DNA of 64,000 bases from Streptomyces curacoi. GTDB lineage: Bacteria; Actinomycetota; Actinomycetes; Streptomycetales; Streptomycetaceae. The position numbers were made by a program, and so were the translations under genes. The notes below the pieces were generated by a model. The model did not search any database and was not told the DNA's origin. It worked only from the letters and a program-made list of their open reading frames with translations. Positions 1 to 8,045 of this stretch are shown here, in pieces. How positions within the stretch are numbered: position 1 is the first letter of the stretch; every line of letters begins with the position of its first letter. The stretch is taken from the NCBI RefSeq assembly GCF_001513975.1, contig NZ_KQ947985.1:620001-684000 (forward strand), read 5' to 3'.

Positions 1-2
1 CG

Positions 3-235
3 TCCGTGACCAAGGTCGTGGAGCTGTCCGGTGCTCTGGTGGCCGTCTTCCGGGTCAGACAGAGCCTGAACCGGATAGCCGACGAGGAGGGCAGGTTGAT
101 CGTGCCTACGACACTTCTGAGCTGCCAGACAAGCTCAAGCAGCTAGAGCGAGAGGTTCGGGAGTTCCTCCTCCAGGCTGGTGCGGCGCTGACCACGAGTT
201 GGCACCAGGGGCGCGTGGTCAACGGCGTTTCAATG
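3..235 (+). pseudogene. fragment of an unidentified frameshifted gene at the window edge
   Basis: The frame from base 3 to about 98 reads like coding sequence (VTKVVELSGALVAVFRV, then LNRIADEEGRLIV). The frame from about 104 continues plausibly (AYDTSELPDKLKQLEREV, then an amphipathic helical stretch). Joining them needs one frameshift near base 100. The 5-prime end lies outside the window and I do not recognise the family. The stretch from about 235 to 552 shows no convincing gene. The setting, upstream of a tRNA-anchored integrase remnant, fits decaying accessory DNA. A chance run of open codons is possible. Confidence 0.25.
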
Positions 236-552
236 GCCAGGCAACTGATCACCGGTTCAGCTGGCCAGCCAGACGAAACGAGCCCACGGCACCGACCCAG
301 ATCGGTGCCCTGGGCTTCCGTTGTTGTTGATCCACGTCGGGCACACTCGTACGGTCCAGCCGCCCGGGCTCCACCGTCGGCTAACGCCAGCCTGGGGACA
401 TGACCGCTTCGTCCCGAAGTAACTTGGGCAGCAGCTGCGCCTTGCGCTGGCGTGCGTCTCACCTGTGCCGATGGTCCGCAGCCGTCCGCGCTTGTTCGCC
501 GGTTGCGCACGCGTTGTCACGCCGTTAGACACTCCGCGCCCCCCTCGTCCTC

Positions 553-1530
553 CTACGTGCCGTCGTTCCGACGGGTTCGTACGGCGTGCCTCAGCTGGCT
601 TTCCCAGCCTCGCCGATGAGTGATCCGTTCGAAGCCGCGACCGCTCCCAGCCAAAAGATCTACGCGTGATCTCTTGCTGAGTTCCTCCCAGTCCTCAAAC
701 ATCACGTAGATCGCGTTCCCGTATCGTGCGTTCTCGAAGACGACTAGGTCCGGCGCGAACTGCGCGCCCACGTAGCGCTGGAAGCCGCTGGTGCCGTAGA
801 GCATCCGCTCGGGACGGAGCGCAAGCAACGCTTCCAACCGGGCCTCTACGCCTTCTCGTCGAGGGTCGTCCCTGCTCAGGCGCAAGCGCCGAGTCAACTC
901 ACTGATCACAGCGTCCGTTTCACGGGTACCCACAGGGAGAAACTCCCAGTCAAGCGCCATCGCCCGCGCCCACTCATCTGTGGATGTAGTGCAGGCCACC
1001 ACGTCTACGGCTCCCACGTTCTCTTGAAGCAGGCAGAGTGCGAAGAGTAGATCTGCGTCGTGGCCGGCGGCCGTGCGGTCGAGGACGCGGTCGACCCGGA
1101 AAGCGATGGTCACCTGATCGTCATTGCTCGACACCTCTTCCATAGCGATGACGATCTGCTGTCCGTACAGGTGCTCCACCTGATAGACCTGCCGCGTGAA
1201 TGTGATGGGGTGACTGCCCTTAGACCAGTCACCGAAGTTTGGGGTTTCAAAGCCCCAGGATCGAGACACCTTCGGAAGGTCAGTTCGCCGCACGATCCTG
1301 CCCGCAAGGTTCCACCTCGAGAATCGCCCTCGTGCGGCGGGGGGAAGACTCGTCGGCGGGACAACTGGGCTCCCAGCCTGGACGGAAACCCCCAGGTGTG
1401 CCAGCAGGTCGGACTCAAGATCCGAGACGCGATACGACCGCAGGACACCAACCTGGTACTCGTCACTCGGCAGGTTGGCCACCTTGGACCGGACTGAGTC
1501 GGGGATCTTTCTGAAGCTCTTCTGAGCCAT
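553..1530 (-). CDS. hypothetical protein, 325 aa
   Basis: This is an intact ORF with a good Shine-Dalgarno run (GAAAGGGGG) just upstream of ATG, so the start is well supported. The N-terminal 60 residues are basic and hydrophilic. No signal peptide or membrane segment is visible, so a cytoplasmic protein is likely. The C-terminal 70 residues carry a compact block (YGNAIYVMFEDWEELSKRSR, then FERITHRRGWESQL) that looks like the most conserved part. I do not recognise a catalytic motif. It lies in the accessory segment left of tRNA-Gly, so it may be cargo of the element whose integrase stub is at 3091-3394. Function unknown. Confidence 0.6.
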   Translation of the reverse strand: MAQKSFRKIPDSVRSKVANLPSDEYQVGVLRSYRVSDLESDLLAHLGVSVQAGSPVVPPTSLPPAARGRFSRWNLAGRIVRRTDLPKVSRSWGFETPNFGDWSKGSHPITFTRQVYQVEHLYGQQIVIAMEEVSSNDDQVTIAFRVDRVLDRTAAGHDADLLFALCLLQENVGAVDVVACTTSTDEWARAMALDWEFLPVGTRETDAVISELTRRLRLSRDDPRREGVEARLEALLALRPERMLYGTSGFQRYVGAQFAPDLVVFENARYGNAIYVMFEDWEELSKRSRVDLLAGSGRGFERITHRRGWESQLRHAVRTRRNDGT

Positions 1531-2008
1531 GCACGCCCCCTTTCAGGCGTGGACCGAGCTCCAGCCAGACGTCACTCTTTGAAGCTGACGCTTGCCGCTG
1601 TAGGGTCCGAGGGCGCCACCAACGCACTAGGCCCCATGTGGAGCTCGACACCAAAGTCGAGGCCCCTGCGTGGGGCCTTGTTGGTTCTTTCCAATATCAG
1701 TAGAGCACTCCTGACACTCCGCCAGCAAGCAACACCCCCATAATTTGTGCTTGGTGCTCAGCGTCGCCACTAGATGTAGTGTCGAGGGGTGTGTTGCTGG
1801 GAACCTTCCAGGCTATCGATTGGCACTGACAGCGAGGCTCCATGCAGGCTCAGTCCCTGTGCTCTGCAGGCTGTAGACGCGTCTGAAGAACGGGGACTTC
1901 GACCTCGTTCAGCACGCTTTCCAACTGTGGTGGTGGACTCTGAGGCTGCGCGCCGGCGGTCACTTGCGTTCGTGGAAGGCCCGTCGTGGGCCCGGCTACA
2001 GCCCTTGG
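1531..2008. other. intergenic region without a convincing gene
   Basis: No reading frame here has a credible start, ribosome site and codon bias. The only structure seen is the terminator-like hairpin at 1657-1682. The base composition is less GC-biased than in the flanking genes, in keeping with decayed accessory DNA. Confidence 0.4.
1657..1682 (+). terminator. GC-rich hairpin with T-rich tail
   Basis: AGGCCCC (1660-1666) pairs with GGGGCCT (1672-1678), followed on the plus strand by TGTTGGTTCTTT. It resembles an intrinsic terminator for plus-strand transcription, but no plus-strand gene was recognised upstream. It may be a relic. Confidence 0.4.
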
Positions 2009-2661
2009 TCAGGCAGGCTTGAGTAGCTCCCCGAGGGCCTCACGTGCTGCCTCAACGAAGTTGCTTAGGGCGTTGCCATACTCCGAATGACTGTCGTGCC
2101 AGGAGTCCAAAGGAGTTCGGCCGCGCTCGGGAATGTTCGAGTCCTCGCTGTGCCACCGGCGCAAGGCTCTCAGCTCGCGAGGCAGGTCACCGAGGGACCA
2201 GACGATGTGATAGGCCCGGTTGACACCAGCTCGGGCCCCTCCAACTGCACTTTGTGCATCGAGCCCCAAGCAGTCCTCAACGCCGAATCGGCTTCAGGCA
2301 AGAGGGAATTGATGTCGCTATCCGTGAGGTCCCCCTCTAGAACCTGGTCACCGAGGGCCTTCATGCGCTGGTGGGCTTCATGAACGTCGCTCAGGAACTG
2401 TTGATACACCTGACGGCGGTGATCGATCTGGAGCTCTCGTATCTGCCGTCGCTCTTCGGCCTGGAACTGCTCTCGTTGTTGCTGCTCAGCAGCTCGAAGC
2501 TGCAGCTCTTGCTGGCGGGCGAGGGCCGCATCCTTGCGCCTTTCCGACCGGAAGGTGATCGTGGCGGTCAGGCCGCCGCCGGCAAGGGTTCCGAGTACGC
2601 CAACCGCTGCCAGGAGTAGGGAGTCCGCCACGCAGGCAATGATGCCGCGTGAGGTCGACAC
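2009..2661 (-). pseudogene. frameshifted membrane-anchored helical protein
   Basis: From 2661 the first frame encodes an N-terminal hydrophobic segment (residues about 12-36, glycine-rich) followed by a long charged, glutamine-rich helix likely to form a coiled coil. Sense is lost near HKVQLEGPELV. The next frame picks up immediately with RAYHIVWSLGDLPRELRALR and ends in a helical tail closing with LLKPA. A single-base frameshift around 2210-2225 explains both halves, which would join into one protein of about 215 residues. The architecture resembles the intact 54587-55111 protein, also next to a copy of the 153-bp repeat. Function unknown. A sequencing error cannot be excluded. Confidence 0.6.
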
Positions 2662-2940
2662 TCGTCCTGAGAATGATCACTCTAGGTGGAGGGCGTCGGC
2701 TTCGAGTCCAAGCTGCGACGGTCTGGAGCCCAGTCGCGAGCAGGAGCAACTCGCCGTTCCTCTGCTCAGGAAGCTGGGCAGGCGCACCTCAAGGCTGAGA
2801 CTGTCACTCAGCTCCCCTCTTCTATTACGCTATGTGCTCGCGCGTCGGTGACGCCGACTAGGGGGAGCAGCAAGAGAGACACGAATCGCCGCCCGTTGAC
2901 CATTGAGATCTCGGCACACAGTCAACGGATCCTGTGACTA
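2662..2940. other. non-coding stretch upstream of palindromic repeat copy 1
   Basis: No supported gene. It contains an inverted repeat, CCGTTGAC at 2893-2900 and GTCAACGG at 2921-2928 with a 20-nt gap, which could be an operator or a remnant of an attachment region. Nothing else was seen. Confidence 0.35.
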
Positions 2941-3093
2941 GGTCGGCGGAGCGGCTTTGGGGTGGCGCTGCTTTGGCGCGAGTGATCACAGCCCCGTAAG
3001 CTTCCGGCGCGTCGGGCAGTCTGTGGACCTGCCCGGTAAAGCGCGACGCTGGGGTCATGATCTTCGAGGCTCGCGCCAAAGTGGCTCCGTAAA
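2941..3093. repeat. 153-bp palindromic dispersed repeat, copy 1
   Basis: By hand alignment this segment matches 55126-55278 over 153 positions with about 18 substitutions and no gaps. It contains nested inverted repeats: an outer stem CTTTGGCGCGAG (2971-2982) with CTCGCGCCAAAG (3070-3081), a middle GATC-containing stem with imperfect inner pairs, and an inner CGGGCAG/CTGCCCG stem with a 9-nt loop. The outer stem differs from copy 2 at one base pair and both partners change. The right edge coincides with the start of the integrase fragment, so the repeat may have truncated that gene. It could be a miniature mobile element, a REP-like repeat or a structured RNA. Confidence 0.8.
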
Positions 3094-3394
3094 GGCGCGT
3101 GAGATCGTCGGCATGCCCGAGGGTTTCAGGTTCTACGACCTTCGGCACACCGGACACACCCTGTCCACGCGCTCCGGCGCCACTCTCAAGGACACGATGG
3201 TCCGTGCCGGGCAGTCCTCCGAGAAGGCGGCGCTGATCTATCAGCACTCCGACGACGACCGGCAGCAGGAAGTTGCAGCCGGTCTCGACGCGACCGTACG
3301 CAAGGCACGCCAGGAAGCTGCTGCCGTGCCAGATGAGAACGCCGTTGATCCAAACGATCAGCGTTCTGGCACGAATCTGGCACGCGGCAAGTGA
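3091..3394 (+). pseudogene. C-terminal remnant of a phage/AICE-type tyrosine integrase
   Basis: About 100 residues of a tyrosine recombinase C-terminus remain. The box GFRFYDLRHTGHT carries the catalytic H-x-x-R region as LRHTG, and ALIYQHS supplies the expected tyrosine nucleophile. The catalytic arginine, the lysine and the whole N-terminal DNA-binding half are missing. The integrase-like reading begins exactly where the palindromic repeat ends. The fragment ends 50 bp before the 3-prime end of tRNA-Gly, the usual position of int beside a tRNA attachment site. It cannot be functional alone. Confidence 0.8.
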
Positions 3395-3411
3395 TCACAA
3401 CGGACAGCAAA

Positions 3412-3438
3412 AAGGCCCGGGTTTCTGACCTGGGCCTT
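3412..3438. terminator. terminator hairpin between integrase stub and tRNA-Gly
   Basis: AAGGCCCGGGT (3412-3422) pairs with ACCTGGGCCTT (3428-3438) around a 5-nt loop, with one mismatch. An A-run lies on one side. It can end transcription of the minus-strand tRNA and of the plus-strand integrase stub. Confidence 0.65.
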
Positions 3439-3443
3439 AATCA

Positions 3444-3517
3444 TGGAGCGGGTGACGAGAATCGAACTCGCGCTCTCAGCTTGGGAAGCTGATGTTCTAC
3501 CATTAAACTACACCCGC
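3444..3517 (-). tRNA. tRNA-Gly (anticodon CCC)
   Basis: The minus strand folds as a complete tRNA. The acceptor stem GCGGGTG pairs with CACCCGC, the anticodon stem TCAGC/GCTGA holds the loop TTCCCAA (anticodon CCC), and the T-loop is GTTCGATTC. The CCA end is encoded (TGG on the plus strand at 3444-3446). An integrase remnant just beyond its 3-prime end suggests this tRNA has served as an attachment site for an integrative element. Confidence 0.95.
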
Positions 3518-3802
3518 GTAAGACGCCCGCCCGGCATGATCCGGAGGCGGTGTCCGATCGCTTCGTCACTGTACCTCATCCCCGGTCCCCGGCGCTGACG
3601 CCGTGGGGCCTGAGTGCGTTTCAGGGGGCGGATGTGACTGCGGGGGAACGGAGTTGGGGCGTACGGTGGAGGGGTGGGAGAGGGTCCCGGCGGGGGCGGA
3701 GTGCCGCCTGGAGGGTCGTCCTTTTGATCCCGTAATGTGGCCTTGGTCGTCAGGCAGGTAGCAGCCAGACGCGGCTCTTGGGGAAGGGACTTAAAGGACT
3801 TG

Positions 3803-3961
3803 ATGGAGCGCACCGTCGTCCGTTGTGCCGATGGGCACGTGTTCAGCACCGCTTCGTTCCCGATGCAGCAGGCCGAGCGGCTCGGCCCCGGTCGGCTCGT
3901 CCGGTGTCCCCGGTGTGCCCGGCTCCGCAGTGTGGTGCCGGTGGCGCTGGAGAAGCAGTAG
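3803..3961 (+). CDS. small zinc-ribbon-like protein, 52 aa
   Basis: The protein begins MERTVVRCADGHVFSTASF and contains RCPRCARLRSVVPV. Together these give C-x-D-G-H and C-x2-C pairs expected to bind one zinc ion. The ATG at 3803 is preceded by AAAGGA; a longer upstream reading has no ribosome site. It lies alone between tRNA-Gly and dcd and is followed by the strong terminator at 4050-4087. It has no signal peptide. It resembles small conserved zinc-ribbon proteins of Streptomyces whose role I cannot name. Confidence 0.6.
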   Translation: MERTVVRCADGHVFSTASFPMQQAERLGPGRLVRCPRCARLRSVVPVALEKQ

Positions 3962-4049
3962 CGGTAGCGGGACCAGTAGTCGTAGTCACAGAAGTAACGG
4001 GAACACCAGCAGTGCAGAAGTACCAGCAGTAACGCCAGCTGTACCGCCC

Positions 4050-4087
4050 GGCGCGCGGAAGCCACGATTGTGGTCGTTCCGCGCGCC
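4050..4087. terminator. strong hairpin upstream of dcd
   Basis: GGCGCGCGGAA (4050-4060) and TTCCGCGCGCC (4077-4087) are perfect complements with a 16-nt centre that itself contains CCAC/GTGG. It probably ends the zinc-ribbon transcript. Its right arm lies 17 bp before the dcd start, so it could also affect dcd leader RNA. Confidence 0.65.
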
Positions 4088-4104
4088 TTGCGTATCCTCG
4101 GGGC

Positions 4105-4680
4105 GTGCTTCTCTCAGACAAGGACATCCGGGCCGAGATCGACGCCGGGCGGGTGCGGATCGATCCCTATGACGAATCCATGGTGCAGCCGTCGAGCGTC
4201 GATGTGCGGCTGGACCGGTACTTCCGGGTGTTCGAGAACCACCGGTACCCGCACATCGACCCCTCCATCGAGCAGGCGGATCTCACCCGGCTCGTGGAGC
4301 CCGAGGGCGATGAGCCGTTCATCCTGCATCCCGGGGAGTTCGTCCTCGCCTCGACGTACGAGGTCATCACGCTGCCCGACGATCTTGCCTCCCGGTTGGA
4401 GGGGAAGAGCTCGCTCGGGCGGCTGGGGCTGGTCACCCACTCCACCGCCGGGTTCATCGACCCGGGGTTCAGCGGGCATGTCACCCTCGAACTGTCCAAC
4501 CTCGCCACCCTGCCCATCAAGCTGTGGCCCGGCATGAAGATCGGGCAGCTGTGTCTGTTCCGGCTCAGCTCGCCCGCCGAGTTCCCGTACGGGAGCGAGC
4601 GGTACGGGTCCCGGTACCAGGGGCAGCGTGGGCCCACCGCCTCCCGGTCCTTCATCAACTTCCATCGGACTCAGGTGTGA
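4105..4680 (+). CDS. dcd: dCTP deaminase
   Basis: At 191 aa this has the normal length for the trimeric dCTP deaminase/dUTPase family. It deaminates dCTP, feeding dUMP and dTMP synthesis in the cytoplasm. The signature [18 protein letters not shown], with the catalytic glutamate in HVTLELSN, is present, as are the substrate-loop residues [14 protein letters not shown] and a C-terminal nucleotide-covering tail. The start is GTG at 4105. Some actinobacterial enzymes of this type are bifunctional and release dUMP directly; whether this one does cannot be decided by eye. The phosphoribosyltransferase follows within 10 bp, probably in the same transcript. Confidence 0.95.
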   Translation: MLLSDKDIRAEIDAGRVRIDPYDESMVQPSSVDVRLDRYFRVFENHRYPHIDPSIEQADLTRLVEPEGDEPFILHPGEFVLASTYEVITLPDDLASRLEGKSSLGRLGLVTHSTAGFIDPGFSGHVTLELSNLATLPIKLWPGMKIGQLCLFRLSSPAEFPYGSERYGSRYQGQRGPTASRSFINFHRTQV

Positions 4681-4688
4681 GTGACGGT

Positions 4689-5192
4689 ATGAGCGAGACA
4701 GGTGTGCGGGAGAATCTGACCTACGAGCGGTTCGGCGGTGCCATCCGCGAGCTCGCGCAGACCATCGCCGACGACGGGTACGAGCCGGACATCGTGCTCA
4801 GCATCGCCCGTGGCGGCGTGTTCGTCGCCGGTGGGCTCGCCTACGCCCTCGACTGCAAGAACCTTCATCTGGTGAACGTCGAGTTCTACACGGGCGTGGG
4901 GACGACCCTCGAAATGCCGGTCATGCTCGCTCCCGTTCCCAACGCCATCGACTTCACCGACAAGAAGGTGTTGATCGCCGACGACGTCGCCGACACCGGC
5001 AAGACGCTGAAGCTCGTGCACGACTTCTGCCTCGATCATGTCGCCGAGGTGCGGTCCGCCGTGATCTATGAGAAGTCCCACTCACTCGTGAAGTGCGAGT
5101 ACGTCTGGAAGCGCACCGATGAGTGGATCAACTTCCCGTGGAGCGTCGAGCCGCCCGTCGTGAAGAGGGCCGGGCAGGTCCTCGACGCCTGA
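4689..5192 (+). CDS. type I phosphoribosyltransferase
   Basis: The 167-aa protein has the PRPP-binding loop KVLIADDVADTGKTLKLV around residue 100, plus an early SIARGGVFVAGGLAY segment typical of purine-type phosphoribosyltransferases. It should transfer phosphoribose to a purine base (hypoxanthine, xanthine or guanine) in salvage, in the cytoplasm. The exact base is not evident. The ATG at 4689 is chosen because conserved sequence starts there; upstream in-frame codons overlap dcd in a low-quality reading. Coupling with dcd would place two nucleotide-metabolism genes in one operon. Confidence 0.85.
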   Translation: MSETGVRENLTYERFGGAIRELAQTIADDGYEPDIVLSIARGGVFVAGGLAYALDCKNLHLVNVEFYTGVGTTLEMPVMLAPVPNAIDFTDKKVLIADDVADTGKTLKLVHDFCLDHVAEVRSAVIYEKSHSLVKCEYVWKRTDEWINFPWSVEPPVVKRAGQVLDA

Positions 5193-5276
5193 GGCGTCTG
5201 GGGCAATTCGAGTCGCCCAAGGCGTCTGGGTCACTCCGAGTCGCCCAAGGCGCCTGGCTCAAGCCGAGTCGCCTGA
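5193..5276. repeat. three tandem 28-bp repeats after the phosphoribosyltransferase
   Basis: Units begin at 5193, 5221 and 5249. Each starts with GGCGtCTGG and contains CGAGTCGCC. The first overlaps the sequence just after the stop codon. The third unit is the most diverged. They lie before the terminator at 5317-5353. Confidence 0.8.
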
Positions 5277-5316
5277 GCGGCACACCGGGATCCACCGGTT
5301 TTCGAGAAGCACAACG

Positions 5317-5353
5317 GAAAGGGCCCCCGGCCACGAACGCCGGGGGCCCTTTC
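5317..5353. terminator. bidirectional terminator
   Basis: GAAAGGGCCCCCGGC (5317-5331) and GCCGGGGGCCCTTTC (5339-5353) form a perfect 15-bp stem with a 7-nt loop. It sits between convergent genes, the phosphoribosyltransferase and the Yip1-like gene, and can serve both. Confidence 0.9.
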
Positions 5354-5368
5354 GCAGCTCCGCAGTGC

Positions 5369-6295
5369 CTAGAACGTGCCCAGCTTCACGATCGACAGCA
5401 GCGCGACCAGCTGGATCGCGCTCGCGCCCAGCGCCTTCGGCCATGGCAGGTCGTGTGACTTGGACACCATCAGCGTCAGCAGGGCGCCGGCCGCCACCCA
5501 GGTCGCCCAGCCCAGGGCCTGGACGAACATCGCGTCGCCGCCGGCGAACATCGCGAAGACCAGGCGGGGGGCGTCCGTGAGGGACATGATCAGCATGGAG
5601 AGGCCGACCGTGGGCTGCCAGGCTCCGTCGCCGCCCAGCTGGCGGGCCAGGGTGTGGGTGACCACGCCCAGGACGAAGGACGACAGGACCATCGCGACGG
5701 CGGTCGTGAGGACGATGGGGACCGCGTTCGAGAGGGTCGCGTTGATCGCGTCCTTCCTCGCGCCGTCGAAGCCGAAGACCGCCAGCAGACCGTAGAGGAA
5801 GGTCACGATGAGGGCGGGGCCCCACATCGTGTAGTCCCGCATCTGCAGGAACGTCTGGCTGGGGGAGAGGAAGATGCCGCGGAGCAGTTGCTTCCAGTGC
5901 AGGCGGGGGCCGGCCGGGGCGGCCGGGGCCGAGCCGGCGTGGTAGGTCTGGCCCTGGCTGTAGGGGTCGTCGTTGATCGAGAACGCCCGGGTGTGGCCCG
6001 GGTTGTTCGCCGCGTACGGGTCCGGGGCGTCGCCCGGTCCCTGCGGGTACCCGCCGTCGCCGAAGTACTCCGGCTCGCCGTGACCGCCGGCGCCGGGGCC
6101 GCCGTAGCCTGCGCCGCCGGTCGCCTGCGGCCAGCCGCCCGCGCCGCCGGCCGAGCCGCCGTACGGCTGCGGCGACGGCGGGGGATAGCCGTACGACGGT
6201 CCCTGGGGCGCCTGCTGCCCGTACGGAGGTTGTTGGGGGCGCGTTTGCGGGGTGCCGTTGTTCCGGCTGCCGCGTCCGATCCTGAATCCAGCCAC
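5369..6295 (-). CDS. Yip1-family integral membrane protein
   Basis: From a GTG at 6295 the protein has a long N-terminal cytoplasmic segment rich in Gly, Pro, Tyr and Gln (to about residue 110). This is followed by about five hydrophobic helices, starting near FLQMRDYTMWGPALIVTFLY and ending LVALLSIVKLGTF. This layout fits bacterial Yip1-domain proteins, whose role is not settled. An ATG at 6376 would add 27 low-complexity residues, but it abuts its GGGG sequence with no spacing and the intervening DNA forms a GCCGGGCCC/GGGCCCGGC hairpin, so the GTG is preferred. It lies downstream of the FG-GAP operon behind a terminator. Confidence 0.7.
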   Translation of the reverse strand: MAGFRIGRGSRNNGTPQTRPQQPPYGQQAPQGPSYGYPPPSPQPYGGSAGGAGGWPQATGGAGYGGPGAGGHGEPEYFGDGGYPQGPGDAPDPYAANNPGHTRAFSINDDPYSQGQTYHAGSAPAAPAGPRLHWKQLLRGIFLSPSQTFLQMRDYTMWGPALIVTFLYGLLAVFGFDGARKDAINATLSNAVPIVLTTAVAMVLSSFVLGVVTHTLARQLGGDGAWQPTVGLSMLIMSLTDAPRLVFAMFAGGDAMFVQALGWATWVAAGALLTLMVSKSHDLPWPKALGASAIQLVALLSIVKLGTF

Positions 6296-6400
6296 GTCTT
6301 CGAACGTACCTGGTCCCGGAGAGTCGCGTGCCGGGCCCGGTGGGTCGGGCCCGGCTTTGCTGCCGAGCTGTGACATCCCCTAAGGGGGTTGGCACGCCTT

Positions 6401-6423
6401 TCCCTTACTTCTCCCGTAAGGGA
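6401..6423 (-). terminator. hairpin after FG-GAP protein 1
   Basis: TCCCTTAC (6401-6408) and GTAAGGGA (6416-6423) are perfect complements around a 7-nt loop, 20 bp beyond the stop of the FG-GAP gene at 6444. A likely end of the three-gene FG-GAP transcript. Confidence 0.55.
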
Positions 6424-6443
6424 GTTCACCCGGGGACGGCGGG

Positions 6444-7880
6444 TCAGCCCGTCAGTACGTCGCCGAAGTACGCGAGGCCCGAGGGGCCGCCCAGCGTCGT
6501 GCTGCCGAAGGTCTTCGCGCCGGTGGCCGTGCTGCCGGTGGAGCTGCCGCGCAGGGCCCAGACGGCGCCCGCGCCGCCGTTCTCGCCGCGGGCGCCGGTG
6601 ATCAGCTCCGCGCGGCCGTCCTTGTCGACGTCGGTGAGGAAGGCCGAGTGGCCGAAGTAGTCGTAGGACTCGGCGCCGCCCGGTACACCGCTGGTGTCCT
6701 GCGAGAAGGACTTGGCGCCGCTGCCGGTCAGGCCGGAGGCCGAGCCGCGCAGGACCACGACCGAGCCGGCGTCCGTCCTGCCGCTGAAGTCCTCGTTCGC
6801 GACGCCGGCCGCGATGTCGGCGTAGCCGTCGCCGTTGGTGTCGCCGGCGGCGAGGCTCCAGCCGAAGGCGTCGTTCTTCTCCGAGGCGCCCGGCACGCCC
6901 GTCGTGTCCTGCGTGATCCGGACCGGGGTGCGGGTGCTCAGGCCGTTCGCGGCGCCGTACGTCACGGTGATCGCGCCGCCGAGGCCGCCGTTGGGCTCGC
7001 TCGTGGACTTCTCCATGAAGTTGCCGGTGACGATGTCGCCGTAGCCGTCCTTGTCGACGTCGGCGATGGCCGCGTCGTAGCCGCCCGCGACCTTGCCGCC
7101 CGGGATCGGGCCGGAGGGGTAGCCCTTGTAGAGGACGCTGCGGGTGCGCTGGCCGCCGGTGATCTCCTCCTGGCCCATGACCAGGAGGTCCGTCATGCCG
7201 TCGCCGGTGACGTCGCCCGCGACGAGCTTCTCGGTGCTGACGCCGGTCTGCTCCTGGGTGTCGATGGAGAGGCACTCCACGACCTCGCCGGAGCGGGTGA
7301 AGGGGCCGTTCCAGATGTTCAGGGCGGGAGAGGAGACGCTCGCGGCGGCCAGGTCGGTGGCGCCGTCGCCGTTGAAGTCGCCGGCGGCGACGGACCAGCC
7401 GAGCTCGTAGATGTTCTCCGGGAGCGGCGACTTGACGTCGGTGCCGCTCTTGATGCCGGTCGCCCCGCCCCACAGCACCGTCAGCACGCCGAAGTCGTCG
7501 GTCGAGCCGATCCGTTCGCTGTGCACGCCGACGACGATGTCCGTGTAGCCGTCGCCGTCCAGGTCCCCGGTGGTGAGGCGGTCACCGAAGTGGTCGCCGG
7601 TCTCCGGGACGCCGGGGATGCCGTCGGTGAGCTGGCTGACGACCTGCCGCTTGCCGGTGTCCAGGCCGCCGGCGGTGCCGTAGACGATGCCGACGTAGCC
7701 GGCGTTGCTCCTGCCGTCGATCTTGGCGAGGGGCGCGCCGACGGCGAGGTCGCGGTAGCCGTCGCCGTTGAAGTCGCCGGACAGGCCCGAGGGCGCGGCG
7801 GTCGCCGTGGCGGCGGGCAGGGCGGTGAGCAGGCCGGTGGTGAGAGTGGCGGCCAGCAGGAGGGTGGTGCGTTTGCGCAT
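6444..7880 (-). CDS. secreted FG-GAP repeat protein 1
   Basis: This 478-aa exported protein has a Sec signal peptide (MRKRTTLLLAATLTTGLLTA, cleavage near ATAAPSG). It is followed by about seven FG-GAP repeats with calcium-loop cores such as DFNGDGYRDLAVG and DVDKDGYGDIVTG. These repeats form an integrin-alpha-like beta-propeller that usually binds ligands or calcium outside the cell; no catalytic residues are visible. The start is ATG at 7880, aligned with the signal peptide; a longer reading upstream is not coding-like. It is the third gene of the operon led by 9551-11029, 165 bp after gene 2. Confidence 0.88.
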   Translation of the reverse strand: MRKRTTLLLAATLTTGLLTALPAATATAAPSGLSGDFNGDGYRDLAVGAPLAKIDGRSNAGYVGIVYGTAGGLDTGKRQVVSQLTDGIPGVPETGDHFGDRLTTGDLDGDGYTDIVVGVHSERIGSTDDFGVLTVLWGGATGIKSGTDVKSPLPENIYELGWSVAAGDFNGDGATDLAAASVSSPALNIWNGPFTRSGEVVECLSIDTQEQTGVSTEKLVAGDVTGDGMTDLLVMGQEEITGGQRTRSVLYKGYPSGPIPGGKVAGGYDAAIADVDKDGYGDIVTGNFMEKSTSEPNGGLGGAITVTYGAANGLSTRTPVRITQDTTGVPGASEKNDAFGWSLAAGDTNGDGYADIAAGVANEDFSGRTDAGSVVVLRGSASGLTGSGAKSFSQDTSGVPGGAESYDYFGHSAFLTDVDKDGRAELITGARGENGGAGAVWALRGSSTGSTATGAKTFGSTTLGGPSGLAYFGDVLTG

Positions 7881-8045
7881 GGTGAAGTCCGTAAGTCCGT
7901 TTCGGGTGTCAGGAGTCGAGGGCCGCGCCGTACGCCGGGCTGCCCGCCGTGGACACGCCCGTCGTCCCGGGGCCGGAGGCCGCCGCGAGGCCGGCGGTGG
8001 TGATACGCGTGCGCACGGTGAATCCACCGGCGGGCCGGCGGTGTG

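Noticed and set aside
2858..3247. 129-aa minus-strand ORF across the palindromic repeat
   Set aside because: It reads through the palindrome and antisense to the integrase stub. The similar short peptides in both repeat copies (VGQSVDLP and so on) follow from nucleotide repeat identity.
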